64,000 bases of DNA from Micrasema longulum (GCA_022494885.1 JAGVSM010002920.1:1-64000), one strand, 5' to 3'. Positions 22,471-34,760 are shown, numbered from the stretch's first letter. Made by a program: numbers and translations. Notes: a model not told the origin generated them from the sequence alone.

Positions 22471-22947
22471 TAAGTATTTTATTTTATTTTTATTTTATTA
22501 TTTTTATTTTATTAGGGAAATCAACAGTTCTACATACATATTTTTTTAGTAAACAAACAGATATAGTGTATAAGCTCAGAACTAATAACAGATTTCCACA
22601 TAGTATACAAAGTAAGTAAAGAAAATATATGTTACATATTAAATAAATACATACAATTTATACATATAAAAATGCTATTTTCATGTACTCAATAATCAAA
22701 GATTTTAAAAATATTAATTTTAAGAACATTAAGTTACTGTAAATTGGGCGGGATAACGACAAAAATTCTTGAAGAGAGGATAAGGAGGGGGGGGGGGGGA
22801 GATGTACATAATTATTATTATAATGTCTACTAAGTTACATAATGCATTTTTAGTGTAAATTTTAAATCTGACCGAGTGATGTTTGTATAATCTATATTTT
22901 TAAATTTTGTATTGTACATTGAAAAAGTCCTACGAAAAAAAGCATTT

Positions 22948-23796
22948 TTAACATACTTTGTTACTTATTGGTACATGAAACAGGTGGTACCGTCTACAAA
23001 TCCTGGCTGGCACATGTATTGTTATTAAACCAAGCAGCTCTGTACAGTCAACCATACCTGTCACAATTTTGTAAAGCAGTAGTTGGTCCGCACACACTCT
23101 GCGGTATTGTAGAGAAATGATTCCATGGAAGGTGGAGGCAGTGAGAGTAGATACATAAGAAATACCGGTTTTGTATTTAAGGTACTTTATAAATTTGTTT
23201 TGAAAATTTCCTATTCTACTTATATATATGGCATACTGGGGATTCCATATCTGAGAGGCGTATTCCAAATGGCTTCTGACAAATGTATAATATAATAAAA
23301 TAAGGGCCTTTGGATTATCAAAGTGTTTACTCATTCGAATTATGAAACCTAACATGCTCAGTGCTTTGGAGGTAATTTTATTGATATGTGATTCAAAAAG
23401 TAGTTTTGAGTCTAAAACAATCCCAAGATCTTTAATTTCGTGCTTTCTCATTAGTACATTATTGTTTAGTTTGTAATCGAAATTAAGAATTTTTATTTTC
23501 CTTGTGAATGTAATACAGATACATTTATTTATATTCAAAAACAGTTTATTTTCAATACAATAGTCAGTTAGGCGATTAAGATCATCTTGAATCATTAGGC
23601 AATCTTCTTGAGATTTAACTTTAGCGTATATTTTCATATCATCGGCATAAAGAAGAAATTTTGAATAACGAAAGCAAACATCAATGTCATTTATATATAT
23701 AAGAAATAATAGGGGACCGAGTAGACTTCCCTGGGGAACACCAGAGGAGATTTCTGCCCAGTCAGATTTATACCACCAATTACTACCGATTGACAT
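22948..23796 (-). pseudogene. L1 reverse transcriptase, palm to C-terminus
   Basis: An open stretch of 282 residues. Near its start is SGVPQGSLLGPLLFLIYIND, the RT block before the catalytic loop, then FLLYADDMKIY with the YADD catalytic aspartates. KDLGIVLDSKLLFESHI is the usual next block, and LLYYTFVRSHLEYASQIWNP is the C-terminal connection block. Near the end, HVPARICRRYHLFHVP matches the typical P-x-R-x-R-R-x-x-L-F-x-V-P close of this class, and the normal continuation is then lost. The first catalytic aspartate block lies upstream in another frame, so no complete enzyme can be made. Confidence 0.85.
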
Positions 23797-24036
23797 CGAT
23801 TACTAATATATGATATCAGCCAGCGCAGAAGATCACCATGTATACCTATGGCCAAAAGTTTGCGTGTTAAGACTGAATGATCAACTTTGTCAAAGCTTTA
23901 CTGTAGTCAGTATATATAGCATCAGTTTGGAAACCACTTTCCATTGTGTTTAAAATATCATTTGTAAATAAAGTAAGGTTTGTAACGGTCGAGCGTCCGG
24001 AGAAAAAGCCATGTTGTTGAGGACAGATATAGGATT

Positions 24037-25284
24037 TTACTGCATGGAATAATTTTTCATAAATAATTTTTTCAAATAATTTAGCGAATGTCGATAGTAT
24101 TGAAATTGGCCTATAGTTGTTTGCGTCATTTTTTGATCCAGATTTAAATATGGGTGTGATGTTTGCTTTCTTCCATTGAGATGGAAAAACACATTCCTGG
24201 AGAGACTTTTAAATAATATAAAAAGTGGGAGAGATAAATTTTGGTAGCACGCTTTAATAAAAATAAGAGGGATCCCGTCTGGTCCACTACCATTATTTAT
24301 GTCAAGTTCCTTAATGAATTTTTTTACGATTGCTTGGGTTATATCCGCATATTGGATATCAGCTGATCCATAATTAGAGTTTTTTTGATTGAACAGAATA
24401 GGTATTGTTTTTGGAGTAAAAACGGATTTAAAGTAGTCTGAAAATAGATTGCATATGTCTATTCCACTATTTGCAGTTTGGTTTAGGTAGATAATTTTAT
24501 TAGGAATAACATGAGAGGTATTTTTAGATTTTACATATGACCAAAAACGTTTAGGATCTGTAAGAATTTCGCTCTCAATTTTTTTATTATAATTTATATA
24601 ACTAATATAAGATAAATGTTTTAATCTTGATCGTAATAATGAGAATGCTTTGTAATCAAGTGGGTTTTTATGTAATTTATATTTTTTGTGGTATTTAAAT
24701 TTTTCTTTGCTTATTTTAATAATAGCAGGATTATACCAAGGTGGGTATTTGTTTACCCAGACATCCTTCACTGGAATATAATTATTAATCAGGTCATTAA
24801 TAATATTATAAAAGACAGTAAGCGCATCATCCACATTGTTGTGAGCAAATAAAGTTTTCCAATCGTAGGTTATAAGTTTTTCATTTATAGATTGGTAATC
24901 ACCATTACGAAATTTTTTATTTTTTTTCTTTGACGATGTGTTAAGAGGTTTATTAGAAGCTATAGAAAGAGAAATGTTAATTGCTTTATGATGCGAATCC
25001 TCAGTTACCAGTGGACTATCACATACAGATAAAGTACTAATATTTTGATTGCAAAGTGCCAGGTCCAAAATTCTTCCTAATCGATTAGAAGCATGATTGA
25101 ATTGATTTAATCCCAGAAAGCTAATGGAATCAGCAAATTCTAAACTAGGAGGTGTACGGTAATCAATTGGATGAAGGAATAAATTGTTATTAGTCTTTAC
25201 CCAGGAGATTTCAGGAAGATTAAAATCTCCCAAAATTAAAAAAGTGTCGTTTGATGTACTATTAAGTATGTTGTATATGTACAT
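24037..25284 (-). pseudogene. L1 endonuclease C-terminus and start of reverse transcriptase
   Basis: An open stretch of 415 residues preceded directly by a stop. Residues about 15-25 hold ILGDFNLPEISW (the GDFN active-site loop of exonuclease-endonuclease-phosphatase domains). Then LGRILDLALCN, and near residue 95 EDSHHKAI, which supplies the catalytic histidine motif. RFWSYVKSKN and ICNLFSDYFKSVF form the linker, and GSGPDGIPLIFIKACYQNLS is the first RT block. The last 45 residues are out of frame: the proper RT reading (KKANITPIFK, YRPISIL) continues in the neighbouring frame. Part of the endonuclease N-terminus is missing. Confidence 0.85.
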
Positions 25285-25319
25285 TTATGAACATTATTTT
25301 TTTTCAATGTTTTATATTT

Positions 25320-25376
25320 ACTTATTATTTCTTCTTCTTTCTTCTCTTTCTTCTCTTCCTTCCCTTTTTTCGCATC
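25320..25376 (+). repeat. Pyrimidine-rich tract
   Basis: About 55 bases of TTCTTCTT/TTCTCTTTC simple sequence just 5' of the L1 truncation point. The surrounding 25290-25594 holds nothing else recognisable. Confidence 0.7.
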
Positions 25377-25594
25377 CCACATCCTTTTGCCCCTAGCAAA
25401 CTGTACGTTTTGTTTTTTCATATTTTTGTTCCTATATGAAACCCGTAATTGGTTTTGTTATGTTTTGTTATTCTTTACGTATTGTTCATAACTTTGACTG
25501 TTTTGGTTTAAAAAAAAAAACTTAACACAAGAAAAAATCTTTAATAAACCCCTTTTTGTTGTTCATTTTATTCAAAACTAAGAAATCAAATATA

Positions 25595-25945
25595 CCACGA
25601 TCATCCCCATTTTCACACCCAATGGTACATAGACCATTGCAAACCAAATGAAACTTAATTAGATTATTTGTTACATTAAAATTAGATGACCAGTCTGACG
25701 TTTTAGGTGTCAGTCCAAGAAAAATGAAATATTCCAGTTTAAAAAATATTTCAAACGAATATCTCACATCCACTTTGCCAGGAATCTTACCTAGAACTTC
25801 AAGAATGGTAGGCGAAGGGCTTATCTCCAGTCTATTTTTTTCAAGATTTTTATCTGATAGCAGCATCCGAGTAAGAAAGCATTCATCTTGGTTTCCGAAT
25901 CTATTTCACACGCATAACTGTATTGTTCATCTATCTGGATACAAA
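25595..25945 (-). mobile_element. SINE-A2, degraded
   Basis: Minus strand. 3' end phrase CACCCAATGGTACATAGACC near 25616, body with TTTTAGGTGTCAGTCCAAG, tRNA-like part damaged (AATGGTAGGCGAAGGGCTT), and 5' module to 25945 with AAGATTTTTATCTGATAGC and ATCTATTTCACACGC. Confidence 0.7.
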
Positions 25946-26289
25946 GTTTCATGTATATAATATATTAAATTATCATAAATGAAATCTACATAAACTCGAA
26001 TTCAATTTGGTTTACCAACGATTCGCTGCGAGCCTGTGTGTGTTTTATAATAAGTGGATAGATTTTCTTATCTCAAACGTTGAATCGCTGTAAAATTATA
26101 AGGCTGTGGTGTAAAATGATAGGTGATTCGGACATAATATTGTAGTAATAAAACTGGGGGGAAACTACTTTCAGCCATCGTAGGAGGGTTTGCGCGAGTA
26201 CCGAGCACATAATTATTTGTTCAAGTGATAGTCCTAACACTATTCGCACGATCTAAGTGAAATTTCTCCTTGTTTATGTTCCTGATCTA
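25946..26289. other. AT-rich stretch, nothing recognised
   Basis: No signal seen. Confidence 0.35.
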
Positions 26290-27400
26290 AATATTTATGT
26301 TATTTCACTTATTTAATTTAAGTTACATTGAAAACATTTCATCCAATCAATTTTCAACACATTACAAAATATACATATCAGATTTACTCAATAGAAAAGA
26401 GAAAAAAAATGTAAATTGTCATGTAAAATTGACATACATATTAGAATTTGGAAATTGCCCTCCTAAGAGTAATCCCACTGTCATGAAATATATCGACATC
26501 CGAGGCGATACGATTAAATAACAGGATTTCTCTACCTACCGGCATAACATTGGCAGGTTGGTTCTGCTTCATGGTAGGTAGAACAACCTGTGTTGCCTTT
26601 GTCGAAGATAATTATCAGGGACAAATAGGCCGAATTCATTCAGAATATAAGAATTATTTATGCGACCACCAATGAGTTGAAAAAAGTGAACACCCAAATG
26701 AATATTCCTTCTCTCCAACAATAATTGGTAGTCCAGCATTCCTAGTAAGAAGTCAGTCCGGAAAAGGCGCGGGTAAAATTTATACTCCCTGAGATATAGA
26801 AAACGCAGAAATTTTTTCTGTACCCTCTTATCATTAAGGCATACGTGGTTTTATTTGGCGACCAAACGATGGAACTAAATTCCAAGCGACTTCTTAACAA
26901 GGAATTATACAATGTTTTCAGAGCCTGAATATTTGAAAAAAAATTGGCATTTCTTAGAACAAATCCAAGCATTTTAAGAGAGTTACTACATAATGATATT
27001 ATATGTAGGTTAAATAATAACTTAGCGTCAAACAGCACCCCGAGATCCCTAGACGTTGACGCTTGTTCAAGCTTTACTCCATCTATGATATAACGAAAAT
27101 AAATTGTTTTGGACGCTCTTGTGTACGACATGACAAAACATTAAGAGACATTGAAGAACAATTTGTTTCGTTTACTCCATCGTATAATATTTTGAATGTC
27201 GTACTCAAGTTTCAAACAGTCCAAAGGAGTTTGTATTTCACAGAAAATGTTCAAGTCGTCCGCAAAAAATAAAAATTTGGAAAATATAAAAACAGTGATA
27301 CAATTAAACGGTTGTGTTCGAGGACATCTGTTTAAATCTTGATGAAACACTACCACACTAGGTATTATCAATATTATCGACACGACAGCGCTTTAAATGA
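26290..27400 (-). pseudogene. LINE L2: reverse transcriptase C-terminal half
   Basis: Minus strand. KFLFFADDLNIFCEIQTPLD (27141-27383) carries the FADD form of the catalytic loop. In the next frame SRDLGVLFDAKLLFNLHIIS, LKTLYNSLLRSRLEFSSIVW and, further on, MLDYQLLLERRNIHLGVHF and LRQRQHRLFYLP follow in proper order. After another frame change the C-terminus continues with ALL-type residues to VDIFHDSGITLRRAISKF and a stop at 26441. The rest to about 26290 is 3' untranslated. At least three frame changes. Related fragments lie at 2310 and 31530. Confidence 0.8.
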
Positions 27401-29214
27401 GGGCTATGTTTGTTTTTGACACACGTCGATAATTTATTTATTTAAATATACATTTTTATGGACAAATTTATACATGGAAATTTATTATAAAAAAATTAGA
27501 AATACTCAATGGTTTATAGTAGACTTTGTGGGAGTGGAAGCGGGAGAAGGTCAAGGTATCAATGTAGGGTGGACGCTTAATTTTGGGAGTCCCTTTTATT
27601 ATTGTGTATTATTTTTTGTCAAATACAGTTTGTTGTAATACTCGTATCTCATTTAATATTTGCTTATTTATTTTAGATATAAGAGAGTGCATTTTATATT
27701 ATATATCAATTTACAAGCACATTTATTTTGATTTTATACTGAAATGCGTTAGTCTGTGTTTGTTTATTTTATTATACTTTTCGGAACTTTAATACAACGT
27801 GATAACGATGTTAAGTTTTTAAAAATAGTTTTCCTGAATTGAATAAAAATATTATTTCTATGGCTAAATATAACTTACATTTAACTTAGTTCGAAAAACT
27901 CGTTTTCTACTACGGACTTAAAATGGAAGCAGAATATGAATGTATTCATATACGAAATAAACAATGTGAATAAATGATGTTTAATATTATTATTATTAAA
28001 CTAAATAATATTCATAACAAGAATAATAATAATAAAAATGTATCTGGAAAGTGACAACCCTGAACATTTTGTGAAAAATTTTAGTACATGTTACAGTAAA
28101 AAAAGGTCTCTTAAATGGTACATCGTGCATTTAAAAAATATATTTAAGGGTTAATTAATTAAAAATATTTCCTAAAATTACCCGGTCTACTGAGAACTGT
28201 CATAGCAATACCTTTAAGCACAGAAAAGGTTAAACATATTTATATAACCGCAGAGAGCTAAATATTTTTTCATGTACATCTAATAAACGCATTATTTTAT
28301 ATATATGTCTTTAAATTTCAATTTTAGAAGAGAAAAATACAAATATATTAAGCGTTTTCAAATTTAGCATGTAAATATTACATATTTAGCAGTTACAAAA
28401 AAAAATGTGGTTGTAGTCACTCTACTGGGCCCATAGGCACGTTTCGGAGTATCAAGATTAGATTTTTTTTAATATCTATTAATATTAAAGATTTATAAAG
28501 AGTAATATACTTTGACTTATGAGACATATTTCTTGGCTTTCTAATAATACTATTTAGTTATTCAATCAAATATATTAATGTTTTTACAATTTGTTTATAT
28601 TATTTGTAACTTAATGCACTATATTTTCTTATTAGATATTCTCCGTCTCTTTTATAACCTGTGTATTATATAATGTGTTGCACGTTATAGGGTGAATTTG
28701 CTGACTGTTAAAAACTGCAAAAGCCTTCTTTACACGGACAATAAAATATGTGCTATTAGCCACTAATACTAATTTATTAATAATCAATTTATAATAAAAT
28801 ATTTGAAATCGAATCACGAAACCGTTTTGATTAAAAGCAATAATTAAGTATTTTGAATATTTTCAAATACAATAAAAGGGCACTGGTAAAGAGCTTAGGG
28901 TATTAAAAATACTCAACGTATTAAATAACCGGCATAACTCCATTAAGCTAAGTTTTGTATTGCCTTGATAAACCTTAAATCAATAAATTAAGTAATCAAA
29001 ATGGGTTTTGAATATTTTTGATTAATGTTTACACGTTCAAGGAAAAATTATAATCCTGTCTATGTGTATTTACTCAAAGGTGTCAAGCTGTGTCGAACCT
29101 GCGATTATAACATTTGTATAGAGGAACGGTGGGCTGTTGTTTAAATACGATTCGAAATAATAGAAAGTACTCCAGTATTCAGACAAACCGAAAACTCGTA
29201 TACAATCAATAAAC
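27401..29214. other. Long AT-rich stretch, no gene recognised
   Basis: A TTTATTTATTTAAA run at 27431-27446 may be a LINE tail on the minus strand. Frames at 27583-27792 and 28632-28817 are AT-driven. Nothing else recognised. Confidence 0.35.
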
Positions 29215-29580
29215 AAACCTTATTCTGCACACCATGATGTATAGGGCACTGTAGAAAAGGAGAAAACTAAATGTGTCTGACACAGGAAGTTAAGAAGATT
29301 AATCTTAAGCTTCAGGCCAGTCTAAGAAAAAATCTTCTGTGAAACCCTTCAATAAAAAAATATATTTCATGCCAACCTTCTCAGAAATTGAACCCGGGAC
29401 CTTAAACATGATAGGCAAATGCGCCTACCACTACAATACCAGCTGGATTTTTTCCACTCAACTCTATATTTCATTTTTCAGGATTTTTACATAAGAACAG
29501 CCATCGATTCAATACACTCGTTCAGGATTCTAATTATATTACTCACAATTTTTTTTCTAAATACACCCTGACACTTACCG
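29215..29580 (-). mobile_element. SINE-A2
   Basis: Minus strand. 3' end ATGTATAGGGCACTG near 29237, body with TAAGCTTCAGGCCAGTCTAA, B box complement GAAATTGAACCC, tRNA-like head to about 29445, and 5' module to 29580 (TTTCAGGATTTTTACATAAG). Confidence 0.75.
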
Positions 29581-29654
29581 ATTTGTATAAAAATGATTTA
29601 TTTCTATTATTATTATAAGCATTACTTTTGTGGTCAAACATTTCAATAAATGTT

Positions 29655-30220
29655 TGTATTTAACCACTTACCGACATTAAATTCGGATAAAACAAAGTTC
29701 ATACGTTTTAGTGCAACCTCCGCCGGACAACCTAATGAAAATCACAAACTTTCAACTACATAATTGTTCAGTGATGGTGAATTGCAACTTTGCAAAAAAA
29801 CTGAGTAGTGTTCAGAGTAAGAATTATATAAGAATAACTATAGACTAGAATTTGAAGTGGGATGAACAAATTGAAACTAACTGCAAGAATAAAGCTCTTG
29901 GTACATTTTTTCATCTTACTCAGAAAAAATACTTAAAGTCCCAGACCTGAAACACCTATACCATGCACTGGCCAATTCTGTGTTGACTTATGGTCTAATT
30001 GGTTGGGGAACTTGCACAAAAACCGCCCTTAAACCCGTTACAATTACACAGAAATTTTAATCAGAGAAATTAAAAAAAAACATTTTTCTTTCCAAGTGAC
30101 TTGCTCTTTAAAGAATTCAGCGTACTTAATATTTTTCAACAGTATATATTGAGAACAGTAGTGTCTACACACATAAATAAAGACGAAATACCCAAGCGTC
30201 AACGAAATAAATACTTTTTA
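29655..30220 (+). pseudogene. LINE L9 reverse transcriptase remnant
   Basis: Plus-strand pieces in order: LNSDKTKFIRFSAT and GQPNENHKLSTT (the block after the catalytic loop, with the typical N-x-x-K-T-x-x-x-x-F), a decayed LGITID..KWDEQI block, LKHLYHALANSVLTYGLIGW, and IFQQYILRTVVSTHINKDEI. The order and motifs fit CR1/L2-like polymerases. Frame changes occur throughout. Confidence 0.65.
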
Positions 30221-30221
30221 A

Positions 30222-30335
30222 AAAACTACCTATAGGCAGAATGGTGAATGTTACAAAGTATATAAAGTCAACCCAGTCGACGACAGATCATAAGCCTTGA
30301 CTTTCATATTCTCCACAGCTTCAACATCGTAGAAA
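30222..30335 (-). repeat. FB repeat fragment
   Basis: A single diverged arm on the minus strand (GGCAGAATGGTGAATGTTAC, GATCATAAGCCTTGACTTTC). Confidence 0.65.
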
Positions 30336-30897
30336 AAAATGGATATAAATAAGTGCATGAGTCATGTGTACGTGGGATTTTTTATTCATTTCAAGTTTAA
30401 AAAAATTATGCAAAATGCACAATTTCATTTGTTGTTTTCTTTTTAATATTAAACTTGTATGAGCCGTAAAAATAAAAACCGCTTTATTTAATATGTTTTT
30501 ATTTTGGATGTTAAAAATTTGATAAAAAAAAATTCGTTAATTGTTCTAGCTTAGAAGTATTCAACATTGTAATAGAAAAGACATTTGATGTACTCGTAGA
30601 TGGGTACAAGAGGTTTTTATTTACAAAACCGTTTTTGTATTATCTACCTGTATGGTATGACAAATGACATTGATTAAACCTCTCATGAATTCATATGGAT
30701 AGACCAGACATAACTTTTGATATTTCAGAAAAAAGTCGAAGATATTCTCTTATTATTAATTTTAATTACATAATTATACACACGTATTGTGACATTGCAT
30801 TTACGAAAATTCCTCGGAGTATTAATGGTATTATACATTACAAAATATTGCATCTAATTAAAAAAAATATTTCGGAAAAAGTGAGACGAACATAATA
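30336..30897. other. AT-rich stretch, nothing recognised
   Basis: A frame at 30695-30895 shows no domain. Confidence 0.35.
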
Positions 30898-31395
30898 TCA
30901 ACAATGCTTGAGTATGTCTAAATGCTTGTAGACTGGCTGGATTTCCTTCCTAGGGAGTTATTCATATATAAACTTAATTCAACAGAGGGGGAAAACATTT
31001 TTCAGAAGGGAATATGGAAGTCAAGGCATTTACAGGGCTTATGACCTGTCATTGGCTGGTTTAAGTGGCCACTTTACACACTGTGTAACATTCACCATTC
31101 TGCCCATGTTTGAATAGTTTTTGGGCGTTGCCTAGTAGGTGATTTGGTTCAGCCGGATGAATCTCACCCACGTGATAAAGGTTTTAGCTCTTTTACTTCA
31201 CAGAAGTCAACAGATGGAAGAGTTGAGGAAACGTGGATGTTCAAACTTGGGCAAAATGGTGAATGTTACACAGTGTGCAAAGTGGTTACTTAAACCAGCC
31301 AATGACAGGTCATAAGCCCTGCCCTGTAAATGCCTAGACTTCCATATTCCCTTCTCAAAAATGTTTTCCCCCTCTGTTGAAATAAATTTAAAAAT
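30898..31395. mobile_element. FB foldback element, two long arms
   Basis: The left arm (about 30962-31117) and right arm (about 31237-31383) are reverse complements over about 140 bases, from TTCAACAGAGGGGGAAAAC to CTGCCCATGTTTGAA, with a loop of about 115 bases. The outer left flank adds GAGTATGTCTAAATGCTTG and CTAGGGAGTTATTCAT. The arms would form a long near-perfect hairpin if transcribed. No transposase frame. The loop carries CTCACCCACGTGATAAAGG and related module sequence found in other copies. Confidence 0.85.
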
Positions 31396-31529
31396 TGAAC
31401 ATAATATCTATTATAGAAAATATTTAAAAAATACGAGAACCTTGCATCAAAAAACTCCCTCAGAAACGTGAAAAACAGCAATGTTTAAAATAAAATTAAT
31501 TTACATAGAGGTAGCCCTTTCAAAAGGCA
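31396..31529. other. Short AT-rich spacer
   Basis: Nothing recognised. Confidence 0.3.
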
Positions 31530-31710
31530 TTAATTGAAATTGAGATGTTCGTCCTGTTTACTGGAATGTGAAATAGTCTATATTGACGTTGTCTGAGGTA
31601 ATTATCTAGAACATGAAAATATAATTTCATGGTTGTCGACGATACCGCGCAACAATCGAAAGAAATGCGTACGTAGTTACAATTGATAAACATCCCTTCT
31701 GGGCTTTAAC
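31530..31710 (-). pseudogene. L2-type LINE C-terminal fragment
   Basis: Minus strand reads VLDNYLRQRQYRLFHIPVNR, matching L2 at 26.5 kb and the fragment at 2310. The nucleotide phrase ATACCGCGCAACAATC is shared with 2310-2500. Frame broken upstream. Confidence 0.6.
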
Positions 31711-32429
31711 TGTTTCAAATGTAGGATTTAATAGATGTGGATACATGCGAGCTCCTACTCAATCAGAAGTGACAGAAGAAAACGATAAAATACTTTAATT
31801 CGTGTCTATTACAGAAAGATTAACTAAGTAGATGTTCTACGTTAGTTAGTAAAGGCCAATTTTGGCAAAACTACCCCACAAAAATGACTTATTCAATTAT
31901 TTCAAATAAATATGAGAAGTTTTAATTGATTTAACTCAATGTTTTCATTATTATGACACTTTTAAGAAACCCTTCACAAAGCATGAAATTTCACAAAAAT
32001 GGGCCGGGCACAGGGTTAATTCTATGTGTATTCGGCCGGTGCTCAAAGTGTTAATTGATAAGTACCGAATTAAAATCTTTCCAGGTTTTATCTTAATAAA
32101 CGCAATATACGTGAAGAAATTATTATAAAAGATAATATCGTAGGGGTGATTATTTTATATAGGTGACTTTAAAAATCAGCATTTTTGATTAACCCAATAA
32201 AAACACATATTTGTATCTTCCTCCATCACTGCTACGAATAGACAAGTCGTAATTCATTCAAGCCATATCAAGGTGATTTAAAAGTGTGACTTGTCCTTTA
32301 TAGTACTCATGCAGGAGGATAAAATAATTGGTTTTTAGTGGGTAACAAACAAATGCTGATTTCGAAGTTACCTAGTTCCAATAATTACCCCCTCGATACG
32401 GAAGTTTAGTGACTTATAGGCTTTTCCTT
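31711..32429. other. AT-rich stretch, nothing recognised
   Basis: No coding or repeat signal identified. Confidence 0.35.
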
Positions 32430-32860
32430 CTTCTTCTTCTTCAGCCCTGTTCTCTCCACTGCTGGATGGCGGCCTCTTCCAAACGTCTCCTTTCCTTTCT
32501 ATCACCCGCTTTCATCATCCACGTTTTACCGGAAATATAGTCAATGTCGTCGACCCATCTTTTCTGTGGCCTTCCAACACTTCTTTCGTTTGCCCATGGT
32601 CTCCACTTTATTATTCTGGGTGTCCACTTGCCATCATTTTGTCTCGCCGAGTGTCCTGCCCACTGCCATTCCAATTTTGCTGCATGATCCGGGATATCCA
32701 CGACTCCGGTTCGGCGTCTTATTTCTTCATTTCTTACTCTGTCTCTCAGACAAACACCGAGCATCTGTCTTTCCATGGATGATTCGGTGCATTTTAATTT
32801 CTGGCTACTTTTTTGTGTTACAGACATGGTTTCTAGTCCGTATGTTGTCATCGGCAATAT
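32430..32860 (-). pseudogene. LINE L6: RTE-like polymerase C-terminus
   Basis: A 138-residue open frame (32441-32857). It reads MPMTTYGLETMSVTQKSSQK at the start, then SMERQMLGVCLRDRVRNEEI, KLEWQWAGHSARQNDGKW and RSVGRPQKRWVDDI, and ends with EEAAIQQW. This is the highly characteristic C-terminus of RTE-like non-LTR retrotransposons, in the expected order and spacing up to the usual stop. It is intact over this stretch but lacks the catalytic RT and the endonuclease. The sequence above 32860 does not continue the protein clearly, so it is a 5'-truncated insertion. Confidence 0.85.
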
Positions 32861-33244
32861 GCACGATTCATAAATTTGTCTTTTTAAGCATATGGAGACT
32901 TCTCGGTAGGAGGGCTTTGCTGTTTGTTTACTTAGTTTAGTACTTTAGAAACAATCACTAACGCAAATAATTAATGAGTGTAAAAAAAAAAAATTCACGT
33001 AAGATTAATTAAATATGAAAAATAACTTACTGCTCTTTAACAGAAAAGGCTAGAAAAAATGGGGTAGTAGAATAGAAAATATAATTTTAAAGTTTTAAAC
33101 TATCCACTCAGGTTATTTATTTTAAAACCTCCATTGGGCTTTTACATAAATAAGTACATCACGGTTTACATAATTAATATATGTACAAATACCAATGACC
33201 ACGTGAAATAAAAATTAAAACGTATCATATTTGTTATGTATTAA
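32861..33244. other. AT-rich stretch, nothing recognised
   Basis: No signal recognised. Confidence 0.3.
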
Positions 33245-33365
33245 GTATTTATTTATTTATTTATTTAATGCACAAAATACACAATTTTATCATGGAGCAC
33301 AATTATATTTTTTTTATGTCCCGACTTGTTAGAAAATTCCGAGTTAAGTCGGGATTCTTGTAAAT
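33245..33365 (-). repeat. Probable LINE 3' tail with hairpin
   Basis: An ATTT-repeat (33248-33275) like that ending the L3 copy at 57606 is followed by TCCCGACTT and, 18 bases later, AAGTCGGGA (33319-33355), a 9-bp perfect stem. No coding sequence of the parent element could be recognised upstream. Confidence 0.45.
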
Positions 33366-34584
33366 ATAAATCATAAACACTTACCAGCATATTAAACAAC
33401 ATACACAATAATCAAAACAATTTACAAAATAATAATAGAAAAATATAAATAAAAAAAAAATATTCATGTCGAAAAATGGAATGCAGAAAAGTTATTTAAT
33501 AGTACATGGCAATATATTATCAATACTTAATAGTAATTTTATAATTCAATTCGGTAATTAATTGATAGTAAAAATAAATACAAAATAATACAATAAAGTT
33601 TTAATAGTAACAGTAAATAAAGTTAAAATATAAATTTACAAATATTTAATTATGCATCACAATTAAGTACATTGATTTCATTTATTTTATAAATTTATTG
33701 CATAAATACGTGTATATATTTAAAACAAAAAAATCTAGATAAACCTAATAAATTTAAAAAATAATACAGAGCGACCTCCGGTAAAGATAGTCTCCGTCAA
33801 ACATGGCTCAGCCTTTTCTACGGTTTAGATACCATTGTATTAATTTATGTTTGTTTTACATAAATTAACAATGAAAAAAAAAAAAAAAAATAAACATGTA
33901 ATTAAATTAATAAATGATACGTAATTTAATACGTATTATATAAATATATAATTACCTTTGTGTATAAAATGTATATGTCTCCAAACCGTCTCTCGAATGG
34001 AAATACAGTTTTATTTTCATTATTTTCTGTCAATTAAAATAGACATTTCCCAGTACAAGAGTGAGGTGGTTTCCATCTTCGGGAGTCATCAGTTCACGTC
34101 TTCCTACATGGAAGACGAACCAAGTACCCTGGCTTCTTCACAATTCACAATGCGCTATGCCTTAACACTTTCGCAACTGCAACGGTTAATCACATTTTTG
34201 GAAAAAAAAACTATCGTCACAAATGAACTAAAACGATGCGCGAATTAATAAATGACGGACAAACCGATTATTATTTTTATTATATTGCCTACGAACTGTT
34301 AATTTAAAAAAATGTTAATAAAGGAGGAATAACTGTTTATTGATCACGCCGTTTCCCCGTAAAAGTAGGAAGAGAGGATAGAACGTCATATCATACGTCG
34401 TATACTGATCTCGCTTCCTCTTCATTCATACATATTATCATGTACGCTCGCCGATAATTCCGACTTTTGACAATCATTTGTTTGATTTGGTCATACGTTA
34501 TCTTTCTTAGTCTTCTTCGTTTTCTACATTCATCAACATTTGCACTGTTCATTTTTAAGTCATTCGCGTTGTACGTCTAAACCA
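33366..34584. other. AT-rich stretch with poly(A) run
   Basis: Poly(A) at about 33871-33887. A 96-codon frame at 33958-34248 starts at GTG and shows no domain. 34330-34560 is somewhat less AT-rich with no motif. Confidence 0.35.
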
Positions 34585-34760
34585 CAATAAACCGCGTTGT
34601 GTTCCAGTGGTAGTAATGTGGACTCACGGACCAAAGGTCTCAGGTTCAAACCCCACTCTACTTAAACTCGATTTCAATTTTTCTAGCACAAGTTTTTTAC
34701 GACTATTAGAAAATGGTCTGAAAATTTAAATATTTGAGTAAAAAAATACAAACTCAAGTA
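34585..34760 (+). mobile_element. SINE-C copy 2
   Basis: CGTTGTGTTCCAGTGGTAG head, B-box-like CAGGTTCAAACCCCA, then CACTCTACTTAAACTCG and a body parallel to 18130-18312 up to AAATATTTGAGTAAA. Confidence 0.65.

Larger units (their letters stand above)
22475..25290 (-). mobile_element. LINE L1: 5'-truncated jockey/CR1-like retrotransposon
   Basis: The longest element here. Minus-strand order: C-terminal part of an apurinic endonuclease, reverse transcriptase, about 430 bases of 3' untranslated region and a TAAAA-repeat tail at 22475-22515 (complement). The 3' untranslated end (GAACTGTTGATTTCCCTAAT on the minus strand) resembles that of L10 at 35.9 kb. The first half of the endonuclease and any ORF1 are missing, as in target-primed 5' truncation. 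At least three single-base frame changes (near 24190, 23900 and 23795) separate the coding blocks. An 11-G run at about 22789 lies in the 3' untranslated part. Clade choice between jockey and CR1 is uncertain. Confidence 0.85.

Noticed and set aside
22475..25290. An autonomous, active retrotransposon
   Set aside because: The endonuclease N-terminus and ORF1 are missing and at least three frame changes break the polymerase.
26521..26591. A 71-base hairpin (ACAGG..CCTGT) as a separate MITE or ncRNA
   Set aside because: The sequence is the coding C-terminus of L2; the inverted similarity is only about 19 bases with mismatches.
32566..32940. A 124-codon plus-strand protein
   Set aside because: It is the opposite-strand shadow of the RTE-like fragment L6, whose minus-strand motifs are unmistakable.
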